64,000 bases of DNA from Rhynchopus euleeides (lineage: Eukaryota; Euglenozoa; Diplonemea; Diplonemida; Diplonemidae), in the NCBI GenBank assembly GCA_963210315.1, contig OY723284.1, positions 1,364,001 through 1,428,000 on the forward strand, in the 5' to 3' direction. The notes beneath the pieces are model-generated. The model did not search any database and was not told where the DNA came from. It saw only the letters and a program-made list of their open reading frames with translations. This document shows, piece by piece, positions 21,711-31,800 of the stretch. The position numbers were made by a program, and so were the translations under genes. Positions within the stretch are counted from its first letter, which is position 1; each line of letters starts with the position of its first letter.

Positions 21711-22102
21711 AAAGCTGCTGATCATCAAGTTTCGTCGCCGACCCCACCCTCCCCTCCCCCGCCACCCCCCTGCACTGCAGCATATTTTATTGGTAATTTT
21801 GGGCCAATTTTGACCATTTTCCCCTTGTGCCCAACATGATTCAAGCTTCGACTTCTTTCTCGACTCGGGGTATGGTTGAACCCTTTTGACTCATACTTTC
21901 CACAACGGCCGGAGAGAGTCCGGAATATGCGAATTGTCCCCTCTGCTTGGCCACTCAACATGTTCCCCCCGGTTAAAATGGGTGAAAATGACCTGGTCAT
22001 GACCAGGTATGACATGGTCATGACCAGGTCATACCTGGTCAATAACCAGGTCAGGTTTGGACCTGGTCAAAACCTGGTCAGTCAGCTGACCAGGCCACCG
22101 TG
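21711..22102. repeat. right terminal inverted repeat of the 2.25-kb element
   Basis: Inverted copy of 19856-20213. It carries extra ACCTGGTC/GACCAGGT units (21991-22092), making it about 34 bases longer. Confidence 0.85.
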
Positions 22103-22157
22103 CCGGCAACCAACCAAACACAGCCCACTGATCACCCTGCTCGTCCGCACAAACAAA

Positions 22158-22194
22158 ACCCCCCGACTCTTCCACCCCACCCAGACAGCAGCAG
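22158..22194 (+). promoter_or_regulatory. putative trans-splice acceptor before the acyltransferase gene
   Basis: A CCCCCCGACTCTTCCACCCC-type tract ends in AGCAGCAG at 22194, only 7 bases before the ATG. Confidence 0.45.
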
Positions 22195-22201
22195 GTCAGC
22201 A

Positions 22202-23176
22202 ATGCGGCGCCTGGGTGTGTTTGTCGGGCAGGGCGCACAGCGCCCTGGCATGGCCGAGGCCTTCCTGCACAACACGCTGTTTGCCGACAGCGTGAAGCGG
22301 TGTGCCGAGGCCTACACTGCACACGGGGGGTCCTTTGATCTGGCTGAGGCAATGCCAACCTGCGAGGGTGTGGACGACACGCTGCGGGCACAGCCGCTGC
22401 TGTGCGCACTCCAGATCTCCGCCTCCACTGCGCTGCGTGCTTCAGGGCAGACGCTGCTGCATACCGCAGGCCACAGCCTGGGCGAGGTCGCAGCCGCGCA
22501 GCACGCAGGGGTGCTGACTACCGACGAAGCATTCGGCATCATCCGCCACCGTGCCGAAACACTGCAGGCCGTGGAGGGGGAGATGGCTGTCGTGCTCTGC
22601 CCTGCCGACAGGGCGTATGCCGTGCTGCGCGACGCGGGGCTCAGCAGCGCTGTCTCCGTCGCAGCCTCCAACGACGCCCGCTCCACCACCATATGCGGTG
22701 CGTCGCTTGTGGAGGCGCGCCAGGCTTTCAAATCGCAGAGGGTTGTCGCCAAGGCGGTGCCGGTGCGGTACGCATTCCACTCGCCCCTCATCACGCAGGG
22801 CATGGTGGACAGCCTGGAGGCGAAGCTCCGCACGGTGCTGACCCGGGCACCCGAGGAGGTGGAGGCGCAGGCTGGGGGGGGCTGCACCTTCCACCCGACA
22901 GGCCTGCTGACAGAGGCGGAGCTGTGCGGCGGCGGGGTGGGGGCGGCGGCAGAAGCCTATGTGTCGCGCCTGGGGGTGCTCGGTGGTGGGTTGCGGTGTG
23001 GGTATTCGGCCTCGTATTGGGCACAGCAGATCCGGAACCCCGTCGCCTTCCACACAGCGCTCGGGGCGATTGCAGCGGGGCCCACCCCCCCGGAGGGCGC
23101 TGTGGAGATCTCCCCCGCACCCACACTCCACCGTGCCATATCTGCTCATTTCCCGGTGGAGCAGCTGGCGCTTTAG
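22202..23176 (+). CDS. malonyl-CoA:ACP acyltransferase-like (FabD/PKS-AT fold)
   Basis: A 324-residue acyltransferase expected to load malonyl groups onto acyl carrier protein for fatty acid or polyketide synthesis. The oxyanion motif GQGAQRPGM is at residues 9-17. The nucleophile elbow GHSLGE has Ser92, and the catalytic His193 is in YAFHSPLI. The late motif YWAQQIRNPVAF and the closing EISPAPTL are typical of polyketide-synthase AT domains, so a free-standing PKS-type AT is as likely as a mitochondrial FabD. I see no obvious targeting peptide. The length fits a stand-alone transferase. The start is the first ATG after an AG acceptor, and the frame is open upstream only through low-complexity sequence. 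Its 5' flank directly adjoins the end of the TIR element, which could influence transcript processing. Confidence 0.9.
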   Translation: MRRLGVFVGQGAQRPGMAEAFLHNTLFADSVKRCAEAYTAHGGSFDLAEAMPTCEGVDDTLRAQPLLCALQISASTALRASGQTLLHTAGHSLGEVAAAQHAGVLTTDEAFGIIRHRAETLQAVEGEMAVVLCPADRAYAVLRDAGLSSAVSVAASNDARSTTICGASLVEARQAFKSQRVVAKAVPVRYAFHSPLITQGMVDSLEAKLRTVLTRAPEEVEAQAGGGCTFHPTGLLTEAELCGGGVGAAAEAYVSRLGVLGGGLRCGYSASYWAQQIRNPVAFHTALGAIAAGPTPPEGAVEISPAPTLHRAISAHFPVEQLAL

Positions 23177-23859
23177 GGGGTGGGGTGGGGTTGGGGGGGG
23201 AGGGGGTGGAGGATGCTGTGGAAAGACGTTTCATGTTTTGGAGTTGTGCTAATAACACTAACAACGCAGTTGACTGTGCTATGGAGATCACTGGGGGGGT
23301 TGGGGTGGCACAGCGTGCAGCCTCTGGTGTGTGTGGGTGTTGTGTGTTGTGTGGGGGTGTCTGCCTGTTGGAGGGGGAGGGGAGGAGGGGCTTTGCTGGC
23401 ACGGCCTTATGGCATGCCGTGCCCCCCCCCTTTGACCACTTCATTAAAATAGGATTTCGGTGAGGGACAGGCTGGTGTTCTGTTGGAAACGTCGCGGAAA
23501 CGTTTAGAAATTGAAAGGTGTGTTCAGCACGCATTCCTGCGTCTTCTCGCGCCCGTGGCTTGCTGGCCACCTTCTTGCCCCGCCCTATCTGTGGCCGGGA
23601 GGTACGTGCAATGGCGTGTGAATCGGTGGTGTCCCCACTGTGGGTGGCTCAGGGCGGAGTTGTGCCGCACACCATCCCCACCTCCCAGTCGTATTGTCGC
23701 TCTTGTTCCTGGAGAATTCCAACTCATATTGCACCAGGCATGTGTGATTCGTTTGCTCAGGTAGGGATGTGGTCCAGAATGCCTGAAGCGGAGTGTCTGG
23801 TTTGTGTGTTGTTTGTGCTGCTGAAAACTGCAGGGCCAGACTGCTTGCACGTATGATGG
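23177..23859. other. intergenic region, no gene seen
   Basis: G-rich 3' flank (23177-23215) followed by TG-rich and C-rich sequence. A CPHCGW-type stretch near 23636 is isolated and I do not support it as coding. Confidence 0.45.
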
Positions 23860-23861
23860 CA

Positions 23862-24853
23862 CCGCCCCACGAAGCACAACGCCACCCAACAAGTGTCTGA
23901 CGAGTCTCACAATACAGGCGTCGGAGGCGCAGAGGCTGCGCGCCGTCCGCCCTTTCTCAGACGCTCGGCGCTGGGCGGGGCGACCTGCATCACTGCCAGG
24001 TCGCCGGTCGCCCACGCTGCGGGTCCTGCGCGGCCTCCACAGTCCAGACCCCCCGGAAGGCGTGACGGCGTCACCCGACACCGCATAGCGGCGGCCTCGC
24101 GCTGCCATCCCCGGCGGCCCACAGCTCGCGCAGGGTCACACCGTGGGCACGGCCCTGCTCCAGCAGGCGCACCCGCGTTCGCGAAGCCACGCAGCCCGGC
24201 AGGGGGTAGGTCCTGCCTCTCCGGAGGCTCTGCGCTGCCACCGCCTCTTTCCCGTGCGGCACGAGGCACACCCCGCCCCCCGACCTTCCCAATCCCGCTC
24301 CGGCGGGGGATGTCGTCCACCAGGTTGGCGAGGCCAGGCCCGTCGCCCAGCGCACATGCCATCTGTGGCGACTTGTATCCGCAACATCCTCTGAGAGGCC
24401 CTTAGCTGTTTTACTGCTGTGAATGATGACCAACACATAACACAAATCACCATCTTTCGAGTTTGACGGCACAGCCACTTGATACGAATGTTCCACAAGG
24501 CTGACTCGGCACACTGTGTGTGCTTGCTGCTGTGGGCAGAAGGAGGCGTCCCTCCAGTTCCGGTGGTGCTGTGTGCGGTGTGATGACCAAACCTGACTAC
24601 CTCATCACCATCTTTCGCCTGACGGGCACCGCCCCACGAAGCACAACGTCACCCAACAAGTGTCTGACCTGCGCACTTCCATCCCGTGCTCTGAGGTGGG
24701 CCTGCACAGTGCAGGTTCTCGGTGCTGCTGTGTGCCACACCGCACCACAAATCAGCTGTTCCGCTGTGCATGATGACCAACACATAACACAAATCACCAT
24801 CTTTCGAGTTTGACGGCACAGCTACTTGATACGAATGTTCCACAAGGCTGACC
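23862..24853. repeat. dispersed approx. 356-bp repeat, interrupted plus complete copy
   Basis: The family core reads GGCACCGCCCCACGAAGCAC, then CACCCAACAAGTGTCTGAC, and later TGATGACCAACACATAACAC and GATACGAATGTTCCACAAGG. Here a first copy starts at 23862 and is broken after GTGTCTGAC (about 23903) by roughly 500 bp of unrelated GC-rich sequence. It resumes near 24405, and a full copy follows from about 24579. Two more tandem copies lie at 34440-35085. Each unit has two halves that resemble each other (both contain ATGACCAA and CACCATCTTTCG). Confidence 0.75.
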
Positions 24854-26014
24854 CTCGTGTTCCGATTTGTGTCCTGTGGGTGGAAGTGGCTGATGCGTTA
24901 CATTTTCGGCGCCTCTAAATCCATAGAATTACGCACCCCACCTTGAAAACGTGGTGTCCACCATGTTTCGAACACTGCACCACATGCCCTATACAGGATA
25001 ACTCACCCTACACCAAGCAATATGAGGAGCGCGGTGCTGTTCTGTGCGTTTGTCGTGATGGGGACGTCTGTGGTGGACGCACAGCGAGGCGGACGGGGTG
25101 GGCGCCGCCCGAGGCGCACACCGGTGCCTCTGCCTCAGACGCCTGAGCCTGCACCTGTGACGACACCTGTGCCTGCGCCTGTGCCGACTGCGGCTACACC
25201 TGCCCCTGTGCCAGAGACATCAACACCTCCCGCAACGACGACTGTGCCTGTGCCTGTGCCAACTGCGGCCACCCCTGTGCCTGTGCCACAGACACCGACA
25301 CCTCCCGCACCGACGCCTGCGCCCGAACTGGACTTCGGGAACGCACGGACGCGCCCCGGTCAGGCAATTGCTGCAGCGTCGCAGGCGCAGTACCTGCCTG
25401 TGGTGGCAACGATTGTGCAGGTGATTGAGCAGCAGCCCGGGTCGTTCCGCCCGCTGCTGGTGCGCCTGGCGTGGCATAGCCTCGCGACGTACAACGAGGC
25501 GGAGCTGCCGATTGGCGGGAGCAACGGCGGGTGCATCCGCTCGAACCCGGATCTGTCGCTTGCGGACAACCGTGGGGTGGACGTTGCGGTGAACGCGCTG
25601 GAGGCGGTGAAGCGGGCACACCCGTTCGTGACATACGCAGACCTGTACCAGCTGGCAGGCAACACGGCGCTGGAGTACATGGGCTCCCCGTCGCTCTTCT
25701 TCCGCCCTGGGCGCCGCGACTTTGTGGTGCCTGCGGAGACGAACCAGCGCTGCGTGTCGGACAACGAGCGCCTGCCGCAGAAGCACATGAACAACGATGC
25801 GTTCCCGCACCCTGAGACGCTGGACTACTTCTTCGAGCGCTTCGGCAACCTCGGGATCTCCCTCGACAACGACCCCGCTGCCCTGGAAAAGATGGTCTCC
25901 CTCATGGGAGGACACAACATGGGGGCGATGCACCTCGAGATCAGCAACAACGAGGGGCAGTGGACGGCCGACAACCTCGTCTTCGGGGTTGAGTATTTCT
26001 TCAACCTTGAAAAT

Positions 26015-26033
26015 GGCCCTTGGGGCAGGAACA
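26015..26033. repeat. target site duplication, left copy
   Basis: GGCCCTTGGGGCAGGAACA, 19 bp, identical to 27040-27058. It encodes the GPWGRN stretch of the peroxidase. Confidence 0.9.
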
Positions 26034-26978
26034 TGGTTGGAACTCGCGGTGGACTTCGAGGTGTTCACCGGCGTCGACGTCGTGTTCTCGCCGGGGAGCA
26101 AGAAGAAGGGGCAGCGGGCCCTGACTGCGAGGGACAAGGGTACGCTGATGGCTGCCTGGATGCGCACATGTGAAGCCATTGCGGGACCCGGTGAGTACAT
26201 CCACCCGGGGAAGAAGGGCGGGGAGTCCAAGTGCAAGTCTCTGGAGCCCTTCATCGGACAGCTGCAGTGCGGCGGGCTGAACCGGCGTCCTCGCTTGCTG
26301 TGCACGCAGGCGGTCGAAGCGATGCTCACTAGGCTGAAGGAGCAAGTGCGAGAGGCCGCGTCGCTGACACCGCGCCCGAGCTGGACCACGATGGAGGTTC
26401 TGGTCCAAGAGGCGGGCCGCGACGAGAGGAGAGCCGTGTACGAGGCCGCGGCGGCTGGTCATGTGGTGGCACGAGCTGAGCCCCAACCGCGGAGTGGGGT
26501 GGAAACCCTTTTCTTCGACGGGTCCCTCAGACGGGGGAAGGGCACTGCCAAGAAGCGGGCGGGCACGGGTGCGGGTGCAGTGCGCAAAACCGCGAGTGGT
26601 GTGGTGGTGTGGACCGCGCAGAGCAGACTGGCGCAGGGGTGCACTGTGAACGAGGCGGAGTACGCGGGTCTACTGCTCTGCCTAGATGAACTGATTGACC
26701 ACCCGCCGGTGGGCGAGGTGGTGGTGTATGGCGATAGTCAGCTGGTTGCGGACCAGGTCAACACCGACACCATGTGCCGGAGCAAGAAGCTCCGCCCGCT
26801 GTACGTCAAGGCCAGAGAACGCATCGCCGCCCTGCGGGCGGCCGGCACACGAATCACTCTCGTGCACGTGGGCCGAAAGTGGAATGCGGACGCGGACGCC
26901 GCCGCCAACGCGGCGGTCGACAAGCTGGAGGTGGGGGTCACTCGGCACTCGCGAGGAGAGCCGGAATCACCGGTGTGA
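26034..26978 (+). CDS. retrotransposon ORF 3' fragment, RNase H (RVT-type)
   Basis: A partial frame without its own start, read from the insertion junction. The first 150 codons (LELAVDFEVFTGVDVVF onward) correspond to the region between reverse transcriptase and RNase H and have no recognised motif. The RNase H part shows the four acidic residues in family order: FFDGSL, NEAEYAGL, YGDSQLV and NADADAAAN. Such domains remove RNA from the RNA-DNA hybrid during insertion. The frame is continuous with the peroxidase DNA in another frame, so any product would be a chance fusion. Lack of internal stops suggests the copy is young. Confidence 0.85.
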   Translation, partial: WLELAVDFEVFTGVDVVFSPGSKKKGQRALTARDKGTLMAAWMRTCEAIAGPGEYIHPGKKGGESKCKSLEPFIGQLQCGGLNRRPRLLCTQAVEAMLTRLKEQVREAASLTPRPSWTTMEVLVQEAGRDERRAVYEAAAAGHVVARAEPQPRSGVETLFFDGSLRRGKGTAKKRAGTGAGAVRKTASGVVVWTAQSRLAQGCTVNEAEYAGLLLCLDELIDHPPVGEVVVYGDSQLVADQVNTDTMCRSKKLRPLYVKARERIAALRAAGTRITLVHVGRKWNADADAAANAAVDKLEVGVTRHSRGEPESPV

Positions 26979-27039
26979 GGGTCCGGGCGGACAGTAGCAG
27001 TCGTCCGCCAGACTGGACACTCTACTGATGCTGGACAAA
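26034..27039 (+). mobile_element. 5'-truncated non-LTR retrotransposon with RNase H domain
   Basis: A 1006-bp insert flanked by a 19-bp target duplication. It has no terminal repeats of its own, as expected for target-primed insertion of a LINE. It carries one open frame from its first base to 26978, representing the C-terminal end of a polyprotein. The last 170 residues are an RNase H domain. About 60 bases of 3' flank end in CTGGACAAA with no poly-A tail. RNase H-bearing LINEs include the I group and the trypanosome ingi/L1Tc group; which one this belongs to cannot be decided without the reverse transcriptase. Confidence 0.85.
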
Positions 27040-27058
27040 GGCCCTTGGGGCAGGAACA
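27040..27058. repeat. target site duplication, right copy
   Basis: Identical to 26015-26033; the peroxidase frame resumes here. Confidence 0.9.
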
Positions 27059-27264
27059 CAGCCCAGACAAACGGCCCGTTCGACCTGCAGTACCTCGGCG
27101 GGCCGCGCCCCCGCTTCACCATGCTGCCCATCGACATGGTGATGCGTGCCGACAACCGCCTCCGCAACCTGGTGCGCCAGTTCTCCACGAACCAGCCGCT
27201 CTACGAAACACACTTCGTGGCGGCGTGGAGGCAGATCCAGGAGAACGGCGTTGACTTCGCGTGA

Positions 27265-28835
27265 GCCGCTTCAGGCCACAACGTCATGCCCGCTTGACTT
27301 GCGTTAACCCGAGACTTGATGGCAAGGGGCTTGCTTTGTTCATATTTTACGTCCTTTGAAAGGAACATACCGGGGATCGCTTGCGAAGCGATGCGGACAG
27401 TTGACTCTCCCGCCTGCCCCTTCTTCTGCCTTCTGCCTTCTGCCCCTGCCTCTGTTTGCCTAACTATATATTACAAACATCGCCCTTGTGGGTTGTGCGG
27501 AACCCCCGCGCACGCCCTGTCGCATCCCGGTTGTTGGGCGCCGCCAGCAACACAGCCTCCTATGGCACATATCACTGCTGCGGTACCGGGTTTCCTGCAC
27601 ACAGACGAAGTACCACAGACACACAACCAGCACATCACAGCATTACAGTGAGGGGCATGTCATGTGCCCTGATGATGCAAATGGTTGCAGCTGCTGCAGT
27701 GCAGGAACCTTTGCCTTTTGTTTCCATCTCCCTCTCCATTCCATTGTCCACCCACGAACTTCACTGACTCTGAAGGAACTTCAGCGGCCGCAGAGCGATT
27801 TGACTTTGGCTCTTGCGGCTGCAAGCAGTGGTGTGTGTATACGGTGCGCTGTGGCCATCACTGGCCACGGCATGGCACAGCAGGACACGATGCACCCACA
27901 CACACAACCACCACGGCACCACGGCGCCTGTGCCGGTCCCACCTCCTCTCTCTACCAACAGCAAGCAAGCCACAGAGAGCCAGTGGCGGTACGATGATGT
28001 ATCAACCACGTTGGCACTGCGGCGTGAACCACAACAGGCTGCGCACAGGCACCTCTTTTCTTCTTTTTCTTCTTCTTCTTCTTCTTCTTGGCTCTCCCAG
28101 GCACGCCTGCTTGGGGCCTGGCGGACAGCTTTCTAGTTGATGATCAACACACGAATGGCAGCGAGGGTGCCACCGAATCCAACCCGCCCCCGCCTGCCTC
28201 CCCCTTCCGTTGACGTCGCGAGACTCCCACATCGACTTCACATGCCAATGTTACACTTAGTGGGCTCACACATCACCCCCACCCCACCCACCCACCAGCC
28301 CCCCTTATGGCAAATCCTCCCAAGGTGGCCTGGCCCGCCCGCCGTTTCCCCCCTGTCCGAGGAAGTCAGCCCAGGTACCGTTCCGGGGTCGCTTCCCACC
28401 TTTGCTCGACGTAGCAGGTCGCCCCACTGCAGGCCACCCCACCAATCCGCAGCCGAGTGAACCACATGCAGGCACTCCACGTCCTCCGGATCGTCCGCAG
28501 CCACTCCACAGCGAGGCGGTCTCTCCTGCGGACTGACGACTAAACCACACTGGCGTCTTCGCTGTCGCACAGGACCCGCCCGGGTCCTGGACCAACGCTC
28601 TCGTCACAAAGGCATGGCCCTCCTGAGGGCACGTCCCGAGAGGCCTTCCGAGGAGGCACGAGGCAGACGGTGTTGTGTGACACGGCGTGCACCGGGGTGT
28701 GTTGTACATCCTCACAGCACCACGACAGTACCACCGACACCACCCCTCCTTGCAGCAGAAGCTACACACACATACCCCAAGTAACCCCCCCCCCCCCCAA
28801 ATAAACCCAGGACAAGACAGCATCCGAATCATCCG
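27265..28835. other. intergenic region with possible retroelement remnant
   Basis: A small hairpin, ATCGCTTGCGAAGCGAT, lies at about 27377-27393, and a CTT microsatellite at 28062-28090. On the minus strand, 28310-28700 has open stretches in two frames, including RCGVAADDPEDVECLHVVHS, which resembles the zinc-knuckle tail of LINE proteins. I call no gene. Before 28835 a poly-C run and an AG (28810) may be the acceptor for the next gene. Confidence 0.4.
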
Positions 28836-31800
28836 ATGGCGGTGCCGTGTCTCTCTGAAGTCATCGCACAGTGGATGCCAGAGGATGTTCTGAAACACCG
28901 CACCCTGGGGATTGCACCACCCAACCTCGCCGCTGCACGTGAAGGTGGCTGGGGTCGGTGGACGGAGGCGTACCGGCCGCTGCTGCAGATGGAGGTGTGG
29001 AGGGAGGTCCACGATGTGTGGAATGAGTTCCAAGAGATTCTCAAAAACGGCGGGCAGGTGGGCAGCACATGCAAGCTCGTGCCCAACGGAAACGAGTGGT
29101 GCTTTGAAGACGGGCACTCCAAACACTTTGCGAACGACATGAACGGGATGGTCATCGCCCTGCGGAAGAAGGACGGCACTCGCTGGTCTCGCTGGTGGCT
29201 GGGTGTGTTTGTGGATGATTCGCGCGTGGTGCTGAACAAGCAGATGACGTCCGGCTATCGTGGAGGCAAGAATGACGGCGGTGGCAACGACACCGGCGGG
29301 AGGTCCTTCATCAGCGTGAACATCGTAAAACTCATGTCCATCACCTCACTCCTCCGCATGTACCGGGCGTGCACAGCATCAGAAGAGCCGAAGTTCGGGG
29401 CACAGCTGAGAGGTGTTTCGGCACCGGAGAACCAGCAGGCGAACAGTGGCACCTCGGGAGGCCAGACGAAGCGCACGGGTCCGCAACTTAACAAAATGCA
29501 GGAGAACGCCGTCAACAGCTGGGTCCCCCGAGGGAAGGGGGCGGACCCCCCCAGCTTCATGCTCCTGCAGGGCCCGCCTGGGACAGGGAAGACGACAACC
29601 GCCGTGGAGATCCTCTGGCGCTCCCTCAGGAAGGTTCTCGGCAGTACCACGGCCAAGATTGTCTGCGTTGCCCCGTCATGGACAGCTGTGTATCAGTACG
29701 TGGAGAGGTTCATGAAGTCCGTTCCGAACCCTGGTTGCCGGATTGCGATGACCGGGTGCACCGACGGGACGCGCGCAGCTGCCGACGAGCCCGATAAATC
29801 ACGTGGCATCTCTGTTGCGTCACTGATGAGGGATGTCAAGGCGTGGGTCGACTCTTTCGACCGGACGTACGACTCCTACCTCAATGATGTGCGGGATCCG
29901 ATCAAGAAGCGTGCGCCATCCTTCTACGACACTCACCTGAAGGAGAAAGTGAATGAGAGCAACCTTGACGAGGCTGCGGACATCCTGCGGGATCAATACA
30001 AGGAGCTGAAATTCGCACTGCTGGAGGAGGCGACAGTCATCTTCTCCACCATGAACGGGTTGGGTGCTCAGTACGTCGTCGAAGCACTGGCAGGGGGAGT
30101 TGAGACACTGATCGTTGACGAGGCTGGCCAGGTGACTGATCCCGACCTGTTTATCGGCTGCCAGCTGAAGCCGAAGCGGCTGCTCCTTATCGGGGACCAC
30201 CGGCAGCTCCCGCCGCACACGAGATGCCACAAAGCCCGGGAAAGCGGACTCGGCTGCTCGAGCCTGGAGCGCCTGCACGATTCCTCATCGCACACCATGC
30301 TGAAGGTGCAGTACCGCATGGCACCCGAGATCCTGTTGTGGCCGAACAGGTTCTTCTACAACGGCAAGCTCTCCACCTCTCCGTCGTGGAAGAAGGACGT
30401 GCAGAAGGTGCAGTGGAAACGCCGCCACTACCGCCTCGTTGACGTTCCCGGCGAGCACCACAAGGTGGGCACATCGTCCCGCAACGCAGATGAGGCGGCC
30501 GCGATTGTGCTCAATGTGATGGACCTGCATGCAAAAGGCGTTGATGTGGGGAAGGATGTGCTGGTGATTACCCCGTACAGTGCACAGCGGCGTCTGGTCG
30601 AGATGTACCTCAGGAACTACCTGCGCAGCCAAGGCGTGCCCGTGGTGCCGCGCGTCATGACTGTCGACAGTTGCCAAGGTGCAGAGTGCGAGCACGTCAT
30701 CCTGTCGCTCACCCGCACACATGGTCTGCACGATAGTTTTGCGGGCGACAAGCACCGCCTCTGCGTTGCGATGACAAGAGCGAAGCAGACGATGACCGTC
30801 CTCTGCAATGTGAAGGCCTTCGAACGCGAGGCGGACACCCTTCCCCGTGATATGTTCGTTGCAGATGCGGTCAAGCGTAGGGTGGTGGAGAAGCTACCCC
30901 AGGAGCCAAGGTCTCTCAACGGCAAGATTGTGGGGATGCGGTTTGTCGCCTTTGGCGGCGGCGATGTCGTCGATGTTGGGGAATTGGGCTACCGCGTCAT
31001 TGATGGGGATACAGTGGAGCTGCGTGTTCTCGATGCTGGATGCAACAAGCCTGCCATCGTCGTCGATGTCCACGTTCTGGTGCCCTCACCGATGCGCGAG
31101 AAGCCCTTTGTGTGCCAGCTGGTGAACGACTGCAACGTGTGCTTCGAGGCACCCAGCAGAGAGGAACGGGTGGCCATTCTGCATGCCGTGCGTGACATCG
31201 CTGCCGCTGCCGACGGCAAGACGTGCAACGGGTGCAAGGTGGTGGCGTGTGATCGGCAGCCTGTTGACGACAGGTTCTTTACGCTGACTGTTGCCGACCA
31301 CCTGCTGGCGAACCGCCTGATGAAGGGCCAGGAAAAGGTCATCATCAAAGAGCGGGATGAGGATGGGCAGGAGACTTCCAAGACGGTGCAGGCTTGCACA
31401 CCGCAAGAGCCGCACTACAACAAGTTCGTGCCGCTGGACGGGCGCCTGCCTGTCGTGCGTATCCCCACTGACCAGGTCATCGGGGAGAAAGTGACATGCC
31501 GCAGCACGGTGCTCGTGAAACTGGCTGAAAACAAAGGGCTGGCGGAGGACGTGTGGTACGCCGACATCCAGCCGTCAAGCAAGGGGAACAGGGATGCGAC
31601 AGACATGTGGCTCGAATGCCTCACCGGCGACGACAGCGACGAGCTGCAGACACTGCAGACGTGGTGCAAGGATCCTACAACTGTGGCGGAAGATGCGACA
31701 CCTGCGCACTACGAAGGCCCGGAGGTCAGGGATGGTGACGTTTTCACAATCGACCAGGAGGGGGCAGTTGTGTTCGACGACGCACTGTCCTGCACGCGAA

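Larger units (their letters stand above)
19856..22102. mobile_element. 2.25-kb element with long terminal inverted repeats
   Basis: The left arm 19856-20213 (358 bp) and right arm 21711-22102 (392 bp) are inverted copies of each other. Both start at the outside with CACGGTGGCCTGGTCAG, followed by a cluster of GACCAGGT/ACCTGGTC palindromes; the size difference is confined to that cluster. No clear target duplication is visible, since the left flank is poly-C. The centre holds broken reading frames without a recognisable transposase. The structure resembles a large-TIR DNA transposon or foldback element, perhaps non-autonomous with captured host sequence. It ends 100 bases before the acyltransferase gene. 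Confidence 0.75.
25022..27264 (+). pseudogene. APX: secreted ascorbate peroxidase-like gene interrupted by a retrotransposon
   Basis: A class I haem peroxidase gene split by an insertion at 26034-27039. Omitting the insert and one target copy gives an unbroken frame of 405 residues. A signal peptide (about 1-20) precedes a basic patch and a Pro/Val/Thr linker (about 30-105). The distal haem residues R148, W151 and H152 lie in VRLAWH, and the proximal H298 in GGHNMGAMH. The 3' part (27059-27264) carries LPIDMVMRADNRLR, like the APX C-terminus. As it stands the 5' frame runs 46 codons into the insert and stops at 26173, so residues after about 338 are lost and the enzyme is probably inactive. 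APX reduces hydrogen peroxide with ascorbate; secretion is unusual for the class. The linker resembles that of the LPMO at 13592. Intact flanks suggest a recent insertion. Confidence 0.85.

Noticed and set aside
20652-21728. A 358-codon minus-strand frame in the TIR element as a possible transposase.
   Set aside because: No DDE-type or other transposase motif; Ser-rich start, and it looks antisense to protein-like + strand segments.
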